Origin: Natronomonas marina
Lineage (GTDB): Archaea > Halobacteriota > Halobacteria > Halobacteriales > Haloarculaceae
Direction: 5' to 3'
Assembly: GCF_024298905.1 (NCBI RefSeq)
Contig: NZ_CP101154.1
Location: forward strand, 2,170,001 to 2,234,000
Length of the DNA: 64,000 nt
Shown here: positions 23,879-32,066 of the stretch, in pieces
How the letters are laid out: each line of letters begins with the position of its first letter
How positions within the stretch are numbered: position 1 is the first letter of the stretch
Notes under the pieces: generated by a model
The model's input: the letters and a program-made list of their open reading frames with translations, nothing else
Databases searched by the model: none
Told to the model about the DNA's origin: nothing
Program-made: the position numbers and the translations under genes

Positions 23879-26149
23879 ATGGACGAACTGACGGCGAATA
23901 TCTCGTTTGATAGGTTTGCAGATATGCCGGAGTTCTACGGATCCGGTGCTGCGGAATACCGCCTGGCGATGGTGAAAGAGCGGGATGACTTTCTCGATCT
24001 GTTCGCAGGCGCTCGTCACGTGGACGCCGTGACGTACGCGGAGACGCCCGACCTGATGGTGAAGATGCTAACCGAATACGATATCGGCTCACTTGACGTG
24101 CTCATCGGGAACGCCGAAGACTACGCCGACCAGGTAAATGAAGTCTCGACAGCGAGGTCGCTCGTCCGACTTCGACAGGACGACCGACTCACGATTCGAT
24201 TGAAGAACCGGAAGACAGTCCACTCGAAGATTTACCGAATTGTTATGCCGGACGACACGGTGAAGCTCGTCCAAGGGTCGGCTAACCTTTCGCGGAACTC
24301 CTGGGAGTACCACACAAACCAGATCTCCGTCATTACGACCGATGTCGGGACCGAACTAGACGAGGAGTTCGAGCGGTTCATCGACGAGTACCGCGAAGGG
24401 TACAGCGACCAGACGCTCCTCGAAGGGCTTGTCGAGGCACTGGAGGATGCCGATTCACCGGAAGAGCGGGAGAACCGCATCGAGTACTGGGTTGGTGCTG
24501 GCGATCTCGACGTGAGCGATACTGCTGCCCTGAATCAGGATGCCGTTGAGGACCTGAAAGATGTCGCCGATCAGATCACTGCCGTCGTTGACGACCCTGA
24601 GGAGGCTGACGAGACGGTTGCGTTCGTCGAGGAACCCGAGAACGCCGACCGTAACGTCGTCGAGCCGGACGAGCCAACGGACGAAGACGGTTCCGTCGCT
24701 CCAGACGAGGACGAGTCACCGGACGTTGGGCTCGTCGAGTCGGATCACGAAACGGGGCTGACGGACGGACTCGACCGTCCGCGGATCCGTGCGCCTGACG
24801 AGAAGATACGAATGGGAACCAGCAAGGTGGACAAGGAAGCTGCCGACGAGTTCGGGGCCGGACTCCGTGACCGTGGCGCGACTGTCGAGGACCACAGTAT
24901 CACCGCGCCGCTGAGCGCGTACAACAACCAGGTCAAGGAATCGACAGCCATCCCAACGATGTCGGTTCTTCCAGAGGCCGAGCAGGTCGTGATCGGTGAG
25001 GACGACGAGATGATCCTTGTCGCCACCGACGAGCCGACCCCCGAAGTCCTAGACCACTGCCTCGAAACCATCGAAGACTACATCGAGACCGTCCAGAACC
25101 ACGGCCACACGCAATCCGAGACCGCAGTGATGGCGCAAATGTACGAGGCGTTCCTCTACGGGTTCTGGGCCCCATTCGCCAACCAGTACGCCGAAGCGTT
25201 GTCATCACCGTCACGGACGCTGGACAACGTCCTGCAGCACCTCTACATCGAAGGGAAAAGCGACGCAGGGAAGGACAAGCTCACCGAGTACATCCTGCGA
25301 CTCGTCTCCGACAACACGGTCATCTCCGGTGTGGACGCAGACGACGTCGGCGTCAAAGAGGTCCGCGGCGTCCGCGAATGGGACACGTGCTTCCCGTACG
25401 CCATCATCGACGCGGAGAAAGAAAAGATCCAGCGGTGGAGCCCGATCCGAAACTACTGGGGCGACTGGACACCCACCAGCGTCGATCAGCCGTGCCTCAT
25501 CTTCACGACCAACGACGCGCTCCCGAAATCCGAATTCCGGAACCGAATGAAAATCCTGAGCATGGACGTCTCCTTCCCCTCCAACCCGGAAGACCCGGGC
25601 TTCCGCGAAGCACAAAAAGACCTCTCAGAGGTTCTGGAACGACAAAACCCGATCTTCAGTTACATCGCCCGCCGAATGCTCACCGAACAACCATGGACCG
25701 ACGGGAACGGCACTATCGAAGACGTTCGTCGCATCGTCCGCGAATTCTACGACGAAGCCGGTCGAGAGCAACCCGAATACTTCCCCGCTGACGAACCGGC
25801 TGAAAAGACGTACGACACGGGGCGGTTGAAGTGGCAGCGGGATATCCAAGGCGGCCGTGTCACGTTCGAGTCAGAACCGAATGCCATCACAGCCGACTTC
25901 GACCGCGAAGAGTACGAGGTGTACGACTACGAGAAGCGCCTCCCGAAACGATTCATGTCCGAGAAATCATCCACAAGCGTCTACATCGGCGCACCCGAGG
26001 AATTCGCTGAGTGGATCGGGTACTCCGTCAACGAACTCCTAAACGGCGCGGCCGAAACCGGCACGGAGACCCAGCAGCCAGCCACCACGGAAGACGCATC
26101 GGATACGGACGATTCGGGCGGGTTCTTCTCTCGGCTGTTCGGGGACTAA
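23879..26149 (+). CDS. PLD-like nuclease fused to an AAA-like ATPase domain
   Basis: A 756-residue protein. Residues about 40-170 form a phospholipase-D-like nuclease module: HSKIYRIVMPDD, with His and Lys in the HxK pattern, and the following GSANLSRNSW, as in restriction-associated PLD nucleases. An acidic Asp/Glu-rich linker spans about 190-300. The C-terminal part (about 400-640) looks like a AAA+ or SF3-type ATPase: LYIEGKSDAGKDKL as a Walker A variant in which Lys is followed by Asp instead of Ser/Thr, YAIIDAEKE as a Walker B-like strand, LIFTTNDAL as sensor 1, and a following RNRMKIL that could hold an Arg finger. The gene heads the mre11-rad50-nurA-herA-like set, 178 bases upstream. 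The start is the ATG at 23879; a GTG two codons earlier is possible. I know of no named family with this architecture. Confidence 0.8.
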   Translation: MDELTANISFDRFADMPEFYGSGAAEYRLAMVKERDDFLDLFAGARHVDAVTYAETPDLMVKMLTEYDIGSLDVLIGNAEDYADQVNEVSTARSLVRLRQDDRLTIRLKNRKTVHSKIYRIVMPDDTVKLVQGSANLSRNSWEYHTNQISVITTDVGTELDEEFERFIDEYREGYSDQTLLEGLVEALEDADSPEERENRIEYWVGAGDLDVSDTAALNQDAVEDLKDVADQITAVVDDPEEADETVAFVEEPENADRNVVEPDEPTDEDGSVAPDEDESPDVGLVESDHETGLTDGLDRPRIRAPDEKIRMGTSKVDKEAADEFGAGLRDRGATVEDHSITAPLSAYNNQVKESTAIPTMSVLPEAEQVVIGEDDEMILVATDEPTPEVLDHCLETIEDYIETVQNHGHTQSETAVMAQMYEAFLYGFWAPFANQYAEALSSPSRTLDNVLQHLYIEGKSDAGKDKLTEYILRLVSDNTVISGVDADDVGVKEVRGVREWDTCFPYAIIDAEKEKIQRWSPIRNYWGDWTPTSVDQPCLIFTTNDALPKSEFRNRMKILSMDVSFPSNPEDPGFREAQKDLSEVLERQNPIFSYIARRMLTEQPWTDGNGTIEDVRRIVREFYDEAGREQPEYFPADEPAEKTYDTGRLKWQRDIQGGRVTFESEPNAITADFDREEYEVYDYEKRLPKRFMSEKSSTSVYIGAPEEFAEWIGYSVNELLNGAAETGTETQQPATTEDASDTDDSGGFFSRLFGD

Positions 26150-26326
26150 TCTCCCTGATCCCCTGTCAGATTCTTGCGGAGGGCTCTACGATCTCCATCC
26201 CTTGCTCGGCCAGTCGATAGCAATACGCTGGTCGGACAACTTCGACAGTTAGAGCCTCTTTAGTTTCACCTTGCTTGCCATACGTTATTGTACCCTCCGC
26301 TGTCAGTTTACAGTAATTCAATACCA

Positions 26327-27511
26327 ATGGCCAAGATCCTTCATCTAAGTGACACACATCTCGGCAATCGCCAATACGGAAGCGATACTCGTAGGGATGA
26401 TTTCACGCGCGCGTTCGATGCCGCCATCGACCGAGCGCTCGATGAGAACGTCGATGCAGTTATTCACACCGGCGACCTGTTCCATCGCCGAACACCGTCA
26501 CTTCCCATTGTCACGGACTGTATCGAGATCCTCCGGAAACTCGCCGATGAGGATATCCCGTTCTATGGGATCGTCGGAAACCACGACCGGAAAATGGATC
26601 AACAGTGGCTCGATCTCATCCGCGAAACAGGGACCGCAAAGCGACTTGACCAAACCCCGACGATGGTCAACGATGACGTTGCCCTCTACGGAATCGACGC
26701 TGTTACTAAACCTGCTTGGCACGCAGCAGACTTCACACTCGAAGAACCATCGAACTCTGACGCGTTCCGACTGCTGGGTCTACACCAACTCTTCGAACCG
26801 CTCGTGCCCGAGTTCTACGCAGACCACGACTTGACCGAAGTCCTCGAACGAGTGGATATTGAAATAGACGCGCTTGCACTCGGTGACTATCACAAGACGG
26901 AGAGCAAGATTGTCGATGGTGTCCCAGCGTGGTACGCCGGGTCAACCGAACGCTGTGCGACAGACGAAATCGAACCCCGCACCGTCAGCCTCCTCGAAAT
27001 CGAAGATGGAGATCTTGAACGGCGAGAACTAGAACTTGACACCCGAGAGTTCGAATCCATCCGGATCGACTTTGACGACAGCGACAGTCACGGCTACGCA
27101 CGCGACGAACTGGATCGGCACCAGCTCGATGACAAAGTCGCCATCGTGACTCTCACCGGTGAGCGGACGCCCGTTACGTCAAGTGATGTGTACGATATGG
27201 CGATAGACAAGGGTGCGGCAGTCTGCAAGGTGGATGACAATCGCGGTCGCAGACAACTCGATCTGGAGGGCGGGCCGCAAGGAGATATCCAGAGTGCTGA
27301 TAAGCTCATCGAGGAGAAGCTTGCCGATCAGAATCTGAGTGACATCGCCACCGATGTCGAAGAACGAGTTCGCACAGACGACGACCTCGCCCAGACAAGT
27401 ATCGACGACACTATGGAAGAACTCATCAAGGAAGCCCAAGCGAACGCCTTCGACGAGCGTGATGCCGAATCCAATCTCGATGACACGGAGGCAGAGGTGA
27501 GCGGCGAATGA
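26327..27511 (+). CDS. Mre11/SbcD-like nuclease (island paralogue)
   Basis: A 394-residue calcineurin-fold nuclease. Metal motifs are in order: Asp9 and His11 in LSDTHLG, Asp50 in HTGDLFH, Asn85-His86-Asp87 in GNHD, His in LGLHQLF, and a terminal LGDYHK where canonical Mre11 has GHxH, so one ligand is altered. The C-terminal ~150 residues are acidic and helical and replace the long haloarchaeal Mre11 tail; they probably hold the Rad50-binding region. The start at 26327 is chosen since MAKILHLSDTH is the family start. Its stop overlaps the rad50-like ATG (ATGA). It is expected to form a DNA-end nuclease complex with the next gene product. Confidence 0.9.
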   Translation: MAKILHLSDTHLGNRQYGSDTRRDDFTRAFDAAIDRALDENVDAVIHTGDLFHRRTPSLPIVTDCIEILRKLADEDIPFYGIVGNHDRKMDQQWLDLIRETGTAKRLDQTPTMVNDDVALYGIDAVTKPAWHAADFTLEEPSNSDAFRLLGLHQLFEPLVPEFYADHDLTEVLERVDIEIDALALGDYHKTESKIVDGVPAWYAGSTERCATDEIEPRTVSLLEIEDGDLERRELELDTREFESIRIDFDDSDSHGYARDELDRHQLDDKVAIVTLTGERTPVTSSDVYDMAIDKGAAVCKVDDNRGRRQLDLEGGPQGDIQSADKLIEEKLADQNLSDIATDVEERVRTDDDLAQTSIDDTMEELIKEAQANAFDERDAESNLDDTEAEVSGE

Positions 27512-30500
27512 AGATCAAGTCGCTCAGGTTGCAGAATATTCGGAGCTACGAGGATCAGACCGTCGAGTTCCCCGATGGAACGATTCTGATTCGTGGTGAC
27601 AACGGTGCCGGGAAAACATCCCTCTTGATGGGGATTTTCGGCGGGTTGTTCCTCTCGAAGATTCGGAACGTCGGAACGAACGACTTCAATCTGGACGACT
27701 TGGTTCGGCGGGGTGAAGACAAGGGTACCGTAGAACTGGTCTTCGAAATTGACGGGACAGAGTACACCGTGACTTGGGAGCTGTACACGACGAGTACCCC
27801 GAACAGTGCGACGCTGGACTCGGAGTCATTCTCGGACCCCGTGACTGGAATCGAAGATGTCCGTGCAGAGGTGATTGGGTTACTCGGGATGGATGAAGAC
27901 GATTTCTCCAGTTCGGTTTACGTCAAACAAGGCGAAATCGACCGTCTCATCGAAGCAGGTGACCGTGCTGAGATGATAGACAGTCTCCTCGGGTTAGACG
28001 AACTCGACGAGTACATCGGCCGGATGAAGGCGGCACGTCGCGGTGCCGGTCGCGTCCAGAAGGAGAACAAAACGAGTCGGGAAAATTACCAAGACGACCT
28101 CGACGACATCGAGAAAACGGAGCCTGAGTACGAAGACGACATCCACACGCTCACCGACGATATCGCTGACCTCGAAGCAGATATCGAGGAGATAGAGGAG
28201 TTCATTGATGAGCTGAAAGACCACCGGACCAGCATCAAGAGCGACATCGAGGACTACGAAGATCTGCAGGAACGTAAAGTCGAGAAGCAAGAGCAGATCG
28301 AAGAAGCACAAGCGAAGCGGGCTGACCAACAGGCTACTATCGACGAGAGTGAGACCAACGTCGAGGAGGCACAGGACGAGATCGACACGCTCGAAAGCGA
28401 CATCGAAGCCCTCGATACAGAGGTTGAATACGACTTGCGTGCTGCAGAGAGCGCTGCGGACGCGAACGAGGCCGTGCAGGAATCCTTCCTGGAGGCGACG
28501 ACAGAACGCAACGATTGCGAGAACGACCTTCAGAACGCCCAAGAAGAACTGGGACGGCTCGAAGAGGCCCTCTCTGAGGCCGAGACCGAACGTGAGGAGC
28601 TGATTGAGGAGCGTGACGACCTCCAGTCGGATCTCGAAGACGCTACTGACCGTCTCACGGAAGCGGAAGCAGAACGAGATTCGCTCACGTCTGAACGGAA
28701 CGAGAGCGTGGCTGCGTTCCTCCCCGCGGTTGCTGATGCGGACGAGGTCACAGACGATCACGAGGAGGCGGTCGAGACGCGGCTTGCAGAGCTCGGCGAA
28801 GAACGGGAGGACGTGACCGCGACCAAGCGGGAAGTCACAACGAAGCGCGACCGTGCCGAGGAGGACCTCGAAACAGCGCGTGAGGAACTGGAGACGGTAA
28901 CTAATGACTTAAGGGACGCAGAATCCGCCCTCGAAACCGTCCAGTCTGAACTGGCGACTGCTAAAGAGGATCTCACGGCTGCCGAAGCGGAGTTCGAAGA
29001 GCGCGTCGAGACGCTCGCGGAACAGGCCGCCGAGTTCGACGTGGAGGTCACAGCTGAGAACTTAGACGAGCTTCGTGACACGGTAATTCCAGATCTCATC
29101 GAGGAAACCAACGCGAACCTAAACGACATCGGGAACGCTATCGCTGAACATCGGAACGACAAGCAGCGCTACGAAGAAGATCTCGCGGAAATCAAGGAAC
29201 TCGGTGAGCAGGACAAGTGCCCGAAGTGCGGGAAGACTGTTGAGGACACGCACATCGAGAGTGAGGTTAGCGAGCTAGAAGCTGCGATTACCGCTGCACA
29301 AGAAGCGGTAGAAGAAGCCCAAGAGACTGAAGCGGAACTACAGTCACGGAAAGAGGAGTTGCAGGCATTCCGTGAGGACTTGCTGGATACGATCTCCTAC
29401 CGTGACGAGACGCTGACAACGGCACGAAACGAGGTGGAATCGCTCCGTGACGAGGCGGACGAGTTGCAGTCCCGCATCGAGGAATTGGAGGAGACTATCG
29501 AGGACTACGAGTCCACCATCGCAGACTTAGAGGCAGACATCGATGACCTCGAAGAGCAGAAAGCGACGCTCGATGCGGAACTCTCTGAGATCAACGACGG
29601 TATTGAAACGGGGGAGGATGTCGTAGACGCGTTCGAGCAGGTGGCCGACCAGCAAGAAACGGTGGCCGATCTCGAAGACGAGATTAGCGATATCGAGGGA
29701 GACATCGAGGACATCAAGGAAGACCTTGCGGACGTTGAAGAGGAAATCGAGGACCTTGAGATCGCTATCGAAGAACAGGAGGCCGTCGTTGACGACTGCG
29801 AGAGCGCACTCCAAGCTGCCAAGGAACGCGTCGAAGAGGTCGAATCTGTTCAGGGAACCGTTGAAGACGCGGTTGGGAAGTACGACACCATCAGCGAATT
29901 ACGGACGACGATTGAGCAGGAGCAAAACACCATCCAACACGCTCGTGATCGGATTGACGATCTTAATAGTCAGATCGCTCGCCTGCAAGACGAGAAGGAA
30001 GATATCGAGGATCAACTTGGTGACGAGGATGCCGAGGATCTGCGCGAAGACTTAGAGCGCGTCAACACTCGGATCGAGCAGCGGCAGGAGACGCGTGACA
30101 AGTACCAAGAAGACCTGCAGGATATGCGTGACGAGCGTACACGGCTCGAAACAGAACTCGATTCGCTGCGACGGACGAAAGCGCAGATCGAGTTGTACGA
30201 GGACAAAGAGCAGTGGGCAAAGGAAGTTCATGATGAACTTGACGCGGTCATCTCAGTCTACGAAAGTACGAAGTCCGATCTCCGCGAGCAGTACCTCGCC
30301 TACATCAACGAGTACACCAACGACATCTTCAAAGAGATATACAAGAACAGCAGCTACCAGCAGGTCATCATCGAAGAGACGTACGACGACCGGCGAGACA
30401 GCTACGAATACGACATTCGGTTGCTCCGTGACGACGGGACGACCGAAGACCCGAGTAACGCGAGCGGCGGCGAGCGCGCTATCGTGAACCTCGCACTGCG

Positions 30501-30777
30501 TGCCGGAATCTACAAACTCATCGCCGAACTGCACGGCGGGAACCGCGGACAACTCCCACCGTTCATTCTCGACGAGCCGACGACGTTCCTCGACGAAGGG
30601 CACGTCGGGCAGCTCGAACAGATGCTGACGACCATCAAGGAATGGGATGTCCCGCAAATCATCGTCGTCTCCCACGATGAAGCTCTCATCCACGGAGCCG
30701 ATCATGAATGCCACGTAACCATTGACGAGTCGGACAACACGAGCCAGATCACGATGCGCACAGCAGGGGCTGACTGA
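27508..30777 (+). CDS. Rad50/SbcC-like SMC ATPase (island paralogue)
   Basis: A 1089-residue SMC-like ATPase. The N-terminal half of the nucleotide-binding domain has Walker A GDNGAGKTSL (30-39). Two long Glu/Asp/Arg-rich coiled coils flank a zinc hook with Cys571 and Cys574 (DKCPKCGKT). The C-terminal half carries the ABC signature ASGGERAIVNLAL (about 984-996), Walker B FILDEPTTFLDE (about 1017-1028) and the H-loop VVSHDEA. All ATPase residues appear intact. Together with the Mre11-like protein this should make an ATP-gated DNA-end-binding nuclease. It overlaps both neighbours: ATGA with the mre11-like gene and TGATG with the nurA-like gene. Confidence 0.95.
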   Translation: MKIKSLRLQNIRSYEDQTVEFPDGTILIRGDNGAGKTSLLMGIFGGLFLSKIRNVGTNDFNLDDLVRRGEDKGTVELVFEIDGTEYTVTWELYTTSTPNSATLDSESFSDPVTGIEDVRAEVIGLLGMDEDDFSSSVYVKQGEIDRLIEAGDRAEMIDSLLGLDELDEYIGRMKAARRGAGRVQKENKTSRENYQDDLDDIEKTEPEYEDDIHTLTDDIADLEADIEEIEEFIDELKDHRTSIKSDIEDYEDLQERKVEKQEQIEEAQAKRADQQATIDESETNVEEAQDEIDTLESDIEALDTEVEYDLRAAESAADANEAVQESFLEATTERNDCENDLQNAQEELGRLEEALSEAETEREELIEERDDLQSDLEDATDRLTEAEAERDSLTSERNESVAAFLPAVADADEVTDDHEEAVETRLAELGEEREDVTATKREVTTKRDRAEEDLETAREELETVTNDLRDAESALETVQSELATAKEDLTAAEAEFEERVETLAEQAAEFDVEVTAENLDELRDTVIPDLIEETNANLNDIGNAIAEHRNDKQRYEEDLAEIKELGEQDKCPKCGKTVEDTHIESEVSELEAAITAAQEAVEEAQETEAELQSRKEELQAFREDLLDTISYRDETLTTARNEVESLRDEADELQSRIEELEETIEDYESTIADLEADIDDLEEQKATLDAELSEINDGIETGEDVVDAFEQVADQQETVADLEDEISDIEGDIEDIKEDLADVEEEIEDLEIAIEEQEAVVDDCESALQAAKERVEEVESVQGTVEDAVGKYDTISELRTTIEQEQNTIQHARDRIDDLNSQIARLQDEKEDIEDQLGDEDAEDLREDLERVNTRIEQRQETRDKYQEDLQDMRDERTRLETELDSLRRTKAQIELYEDKEQWAKEVHDELDAVISVYESTKSDLREQYLAYINEYTNDIFKEIYKNSSYQQVIIEETYDDRRDSYEYDIRLLRDDGTTEDPSNASGGERAIVNLALRAGIYKLIAELHGGNRGQLPPFILDEPTTFLDEGHVGQLEQMLTTIKEWDVPQIIVVSHDEALIHGADHECHVTIDESDNTSQITMRTAGAD

Positions 30778-32066
30778 TGGACACGAACGCACTCAGCATT
30801 GTCGAGGATATCTTCGACCACATCGATACGAACATCCCGCGCGATGTCGCCCTACAAGCAAACTATGCCCGTGGTCTCTTCGAGCACCTCTCGCGTGACG
30901 GTGGACGCGTCACCGCACTCGGGGAATCTGCCTACCAGAAAACGCGAATCGACGAACTCGGCACTTGGACGGGCGACCCGTGGGGAACGCCGACGTACGG
31001 GCTTGACGCCAGCACTACACGTCCGATAGAGTTCAACAATGGGCTCATCGTCGACACGGCGTACGCCAAGCTCGGCGTCGCCGGTGCTGGTACCGACAAG
31101 CGAATCGAAGAGACCGGGACGATCGAAACGGTCGTGTACCTCGCAGATAGCGAAAGTACGCTTCACGCCGAACAGTTTGAAGCCGACCGCGTCACCGGCG
31201 AAGTCGTCCAATTCCCACCGACCGACCGCTCGGCGACCCTTTCGAAATCAGTCGCCAGTGCCGCGCAAGGCCTCGCTGAAAGTACTCACGTCGCCGGTCA
31301 TGTTGACGCGCTCGACGGCCTGCTGTTCATCGACGGCGCAGTCTACCCACTCGGCGTCCTCTACTGGGTACTCCTCGACCAAGTCGGCCGCACCACGCCC
31401 GCCGGCGCATGGGACAAACCCGATGAGATCATCCGGAACTACATCGACGTCATCGACACACAGTACGAGAAGGGCTATCCGGTCATCGGCGTTGTGAAGA
31501 CCTCCACCATCAGTCAACTCCTCGACGCCTTGGACGCGAAACTCGCCACGAACCACGTGACGAACGACCACGGCGGCCGGCCCGACGTGCCGTGGACACG
31601 CGACCACCAATTCATTGCAGAGGTACTCCGTGACGATAGTCTCGAACACCTCACGTACACGTCCTGGTTCGTCCACAAACAAGCCCCCGTCGACGGACAA
31701 TCGTTCGAACTCTTAGAACCGTACAGCGACGACTTAGCACACGGAGATCCCGCTGACTACCGGCGAGCGTTCTTCTACGTCCGGCTCCCAAAGACCGGTG
31801 ATATACTCCGCGTGGAAACACCGCGGCTCATGATCGACGACGAGCAAACCCGCGACCAGATCCAGTACAAAGTCCTGAAAGAAATCGCACAGACCCAAGA
31901 TGTCCCGCGAGCCGTCGGGCGAGCCGATCGGATCGCTAGGATCAGCCGCGATAACCGCGACACGATCCGGGACTTCCTCACCGCTGCCGATTACGCCCAC
32001 GACTACAACTGGGACGGCCGCTGGAATGACATCGAACAAGCACCCGACACACAACTCCAACAATGA
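30777..32066 (+). CDS. NurA-like 5'-3' nuclease
   Basis: A 429-residue NurA-domain protein. The catalytic Asp in YGLDAST (Asp77) and the second acidic site in LLFIDGAVYPLG (Asp186) fit the RNase H-like NurA core, and the C-terminal part carries RRAFFYVRLPKTGDILRVE followed by a helix rich in Gln/Asp, as in haloarchaeal NurA. NurA works with the HerA ATPase as a DNA-end-resecting nuclease. Its ATG overlaps the rad50-like stop by one base and its own stop overlaps the herA-like ATG (ATGA). It is probably a paralogue of a chromosomal NurA, although no copy lies in this window for comparison. Confidence 0.88.
   Translation: MDTNALSIVEDIFDHIDTNIPRDVALQANYARGLFEHLSRDGGRVTALGESAYQKTRIDELGTWTGDPWGTPTYGLDASTTRPIEFNNGLIVDTAYAKLGVAGAGTDKRIEETGTIETVVYLADSESTLHAEQFEADRVTGEVVQFPPTDRSATLSKSVASAAQGLAESTHVAGHVDALDGLLFIDGAVYPLGVLYWVLLDQVGRTTPAGAWDKPDEIIRNYIDVIDTQYEKGYPVIGVVKTSTISQLLDALDAKLATNHVTNDHGGRPDVPWTRDHQFIAEVLRDDSLEHLTYTSWFVHKQAPVDGQSFELLEPYSDDLAHGDPADYRRAFFYVRLPKTGDILRVETPRLMIDDEQTRDQIQYKVLKEIAQTQDVPRAVGRADRIARISRDNRDTIRDFLTAADYAHDYNWDGRWNDIEQAPDTQLQQ

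Noticed and set aside
26166..26357. Short minus-strand frame of 63 codons between the PLD gene and mre11-like gene
   Set aside because: Composition is tolerable, but it overlaps the mre11-like start, has no motif, and may be a fragment. Left out of the gene list.
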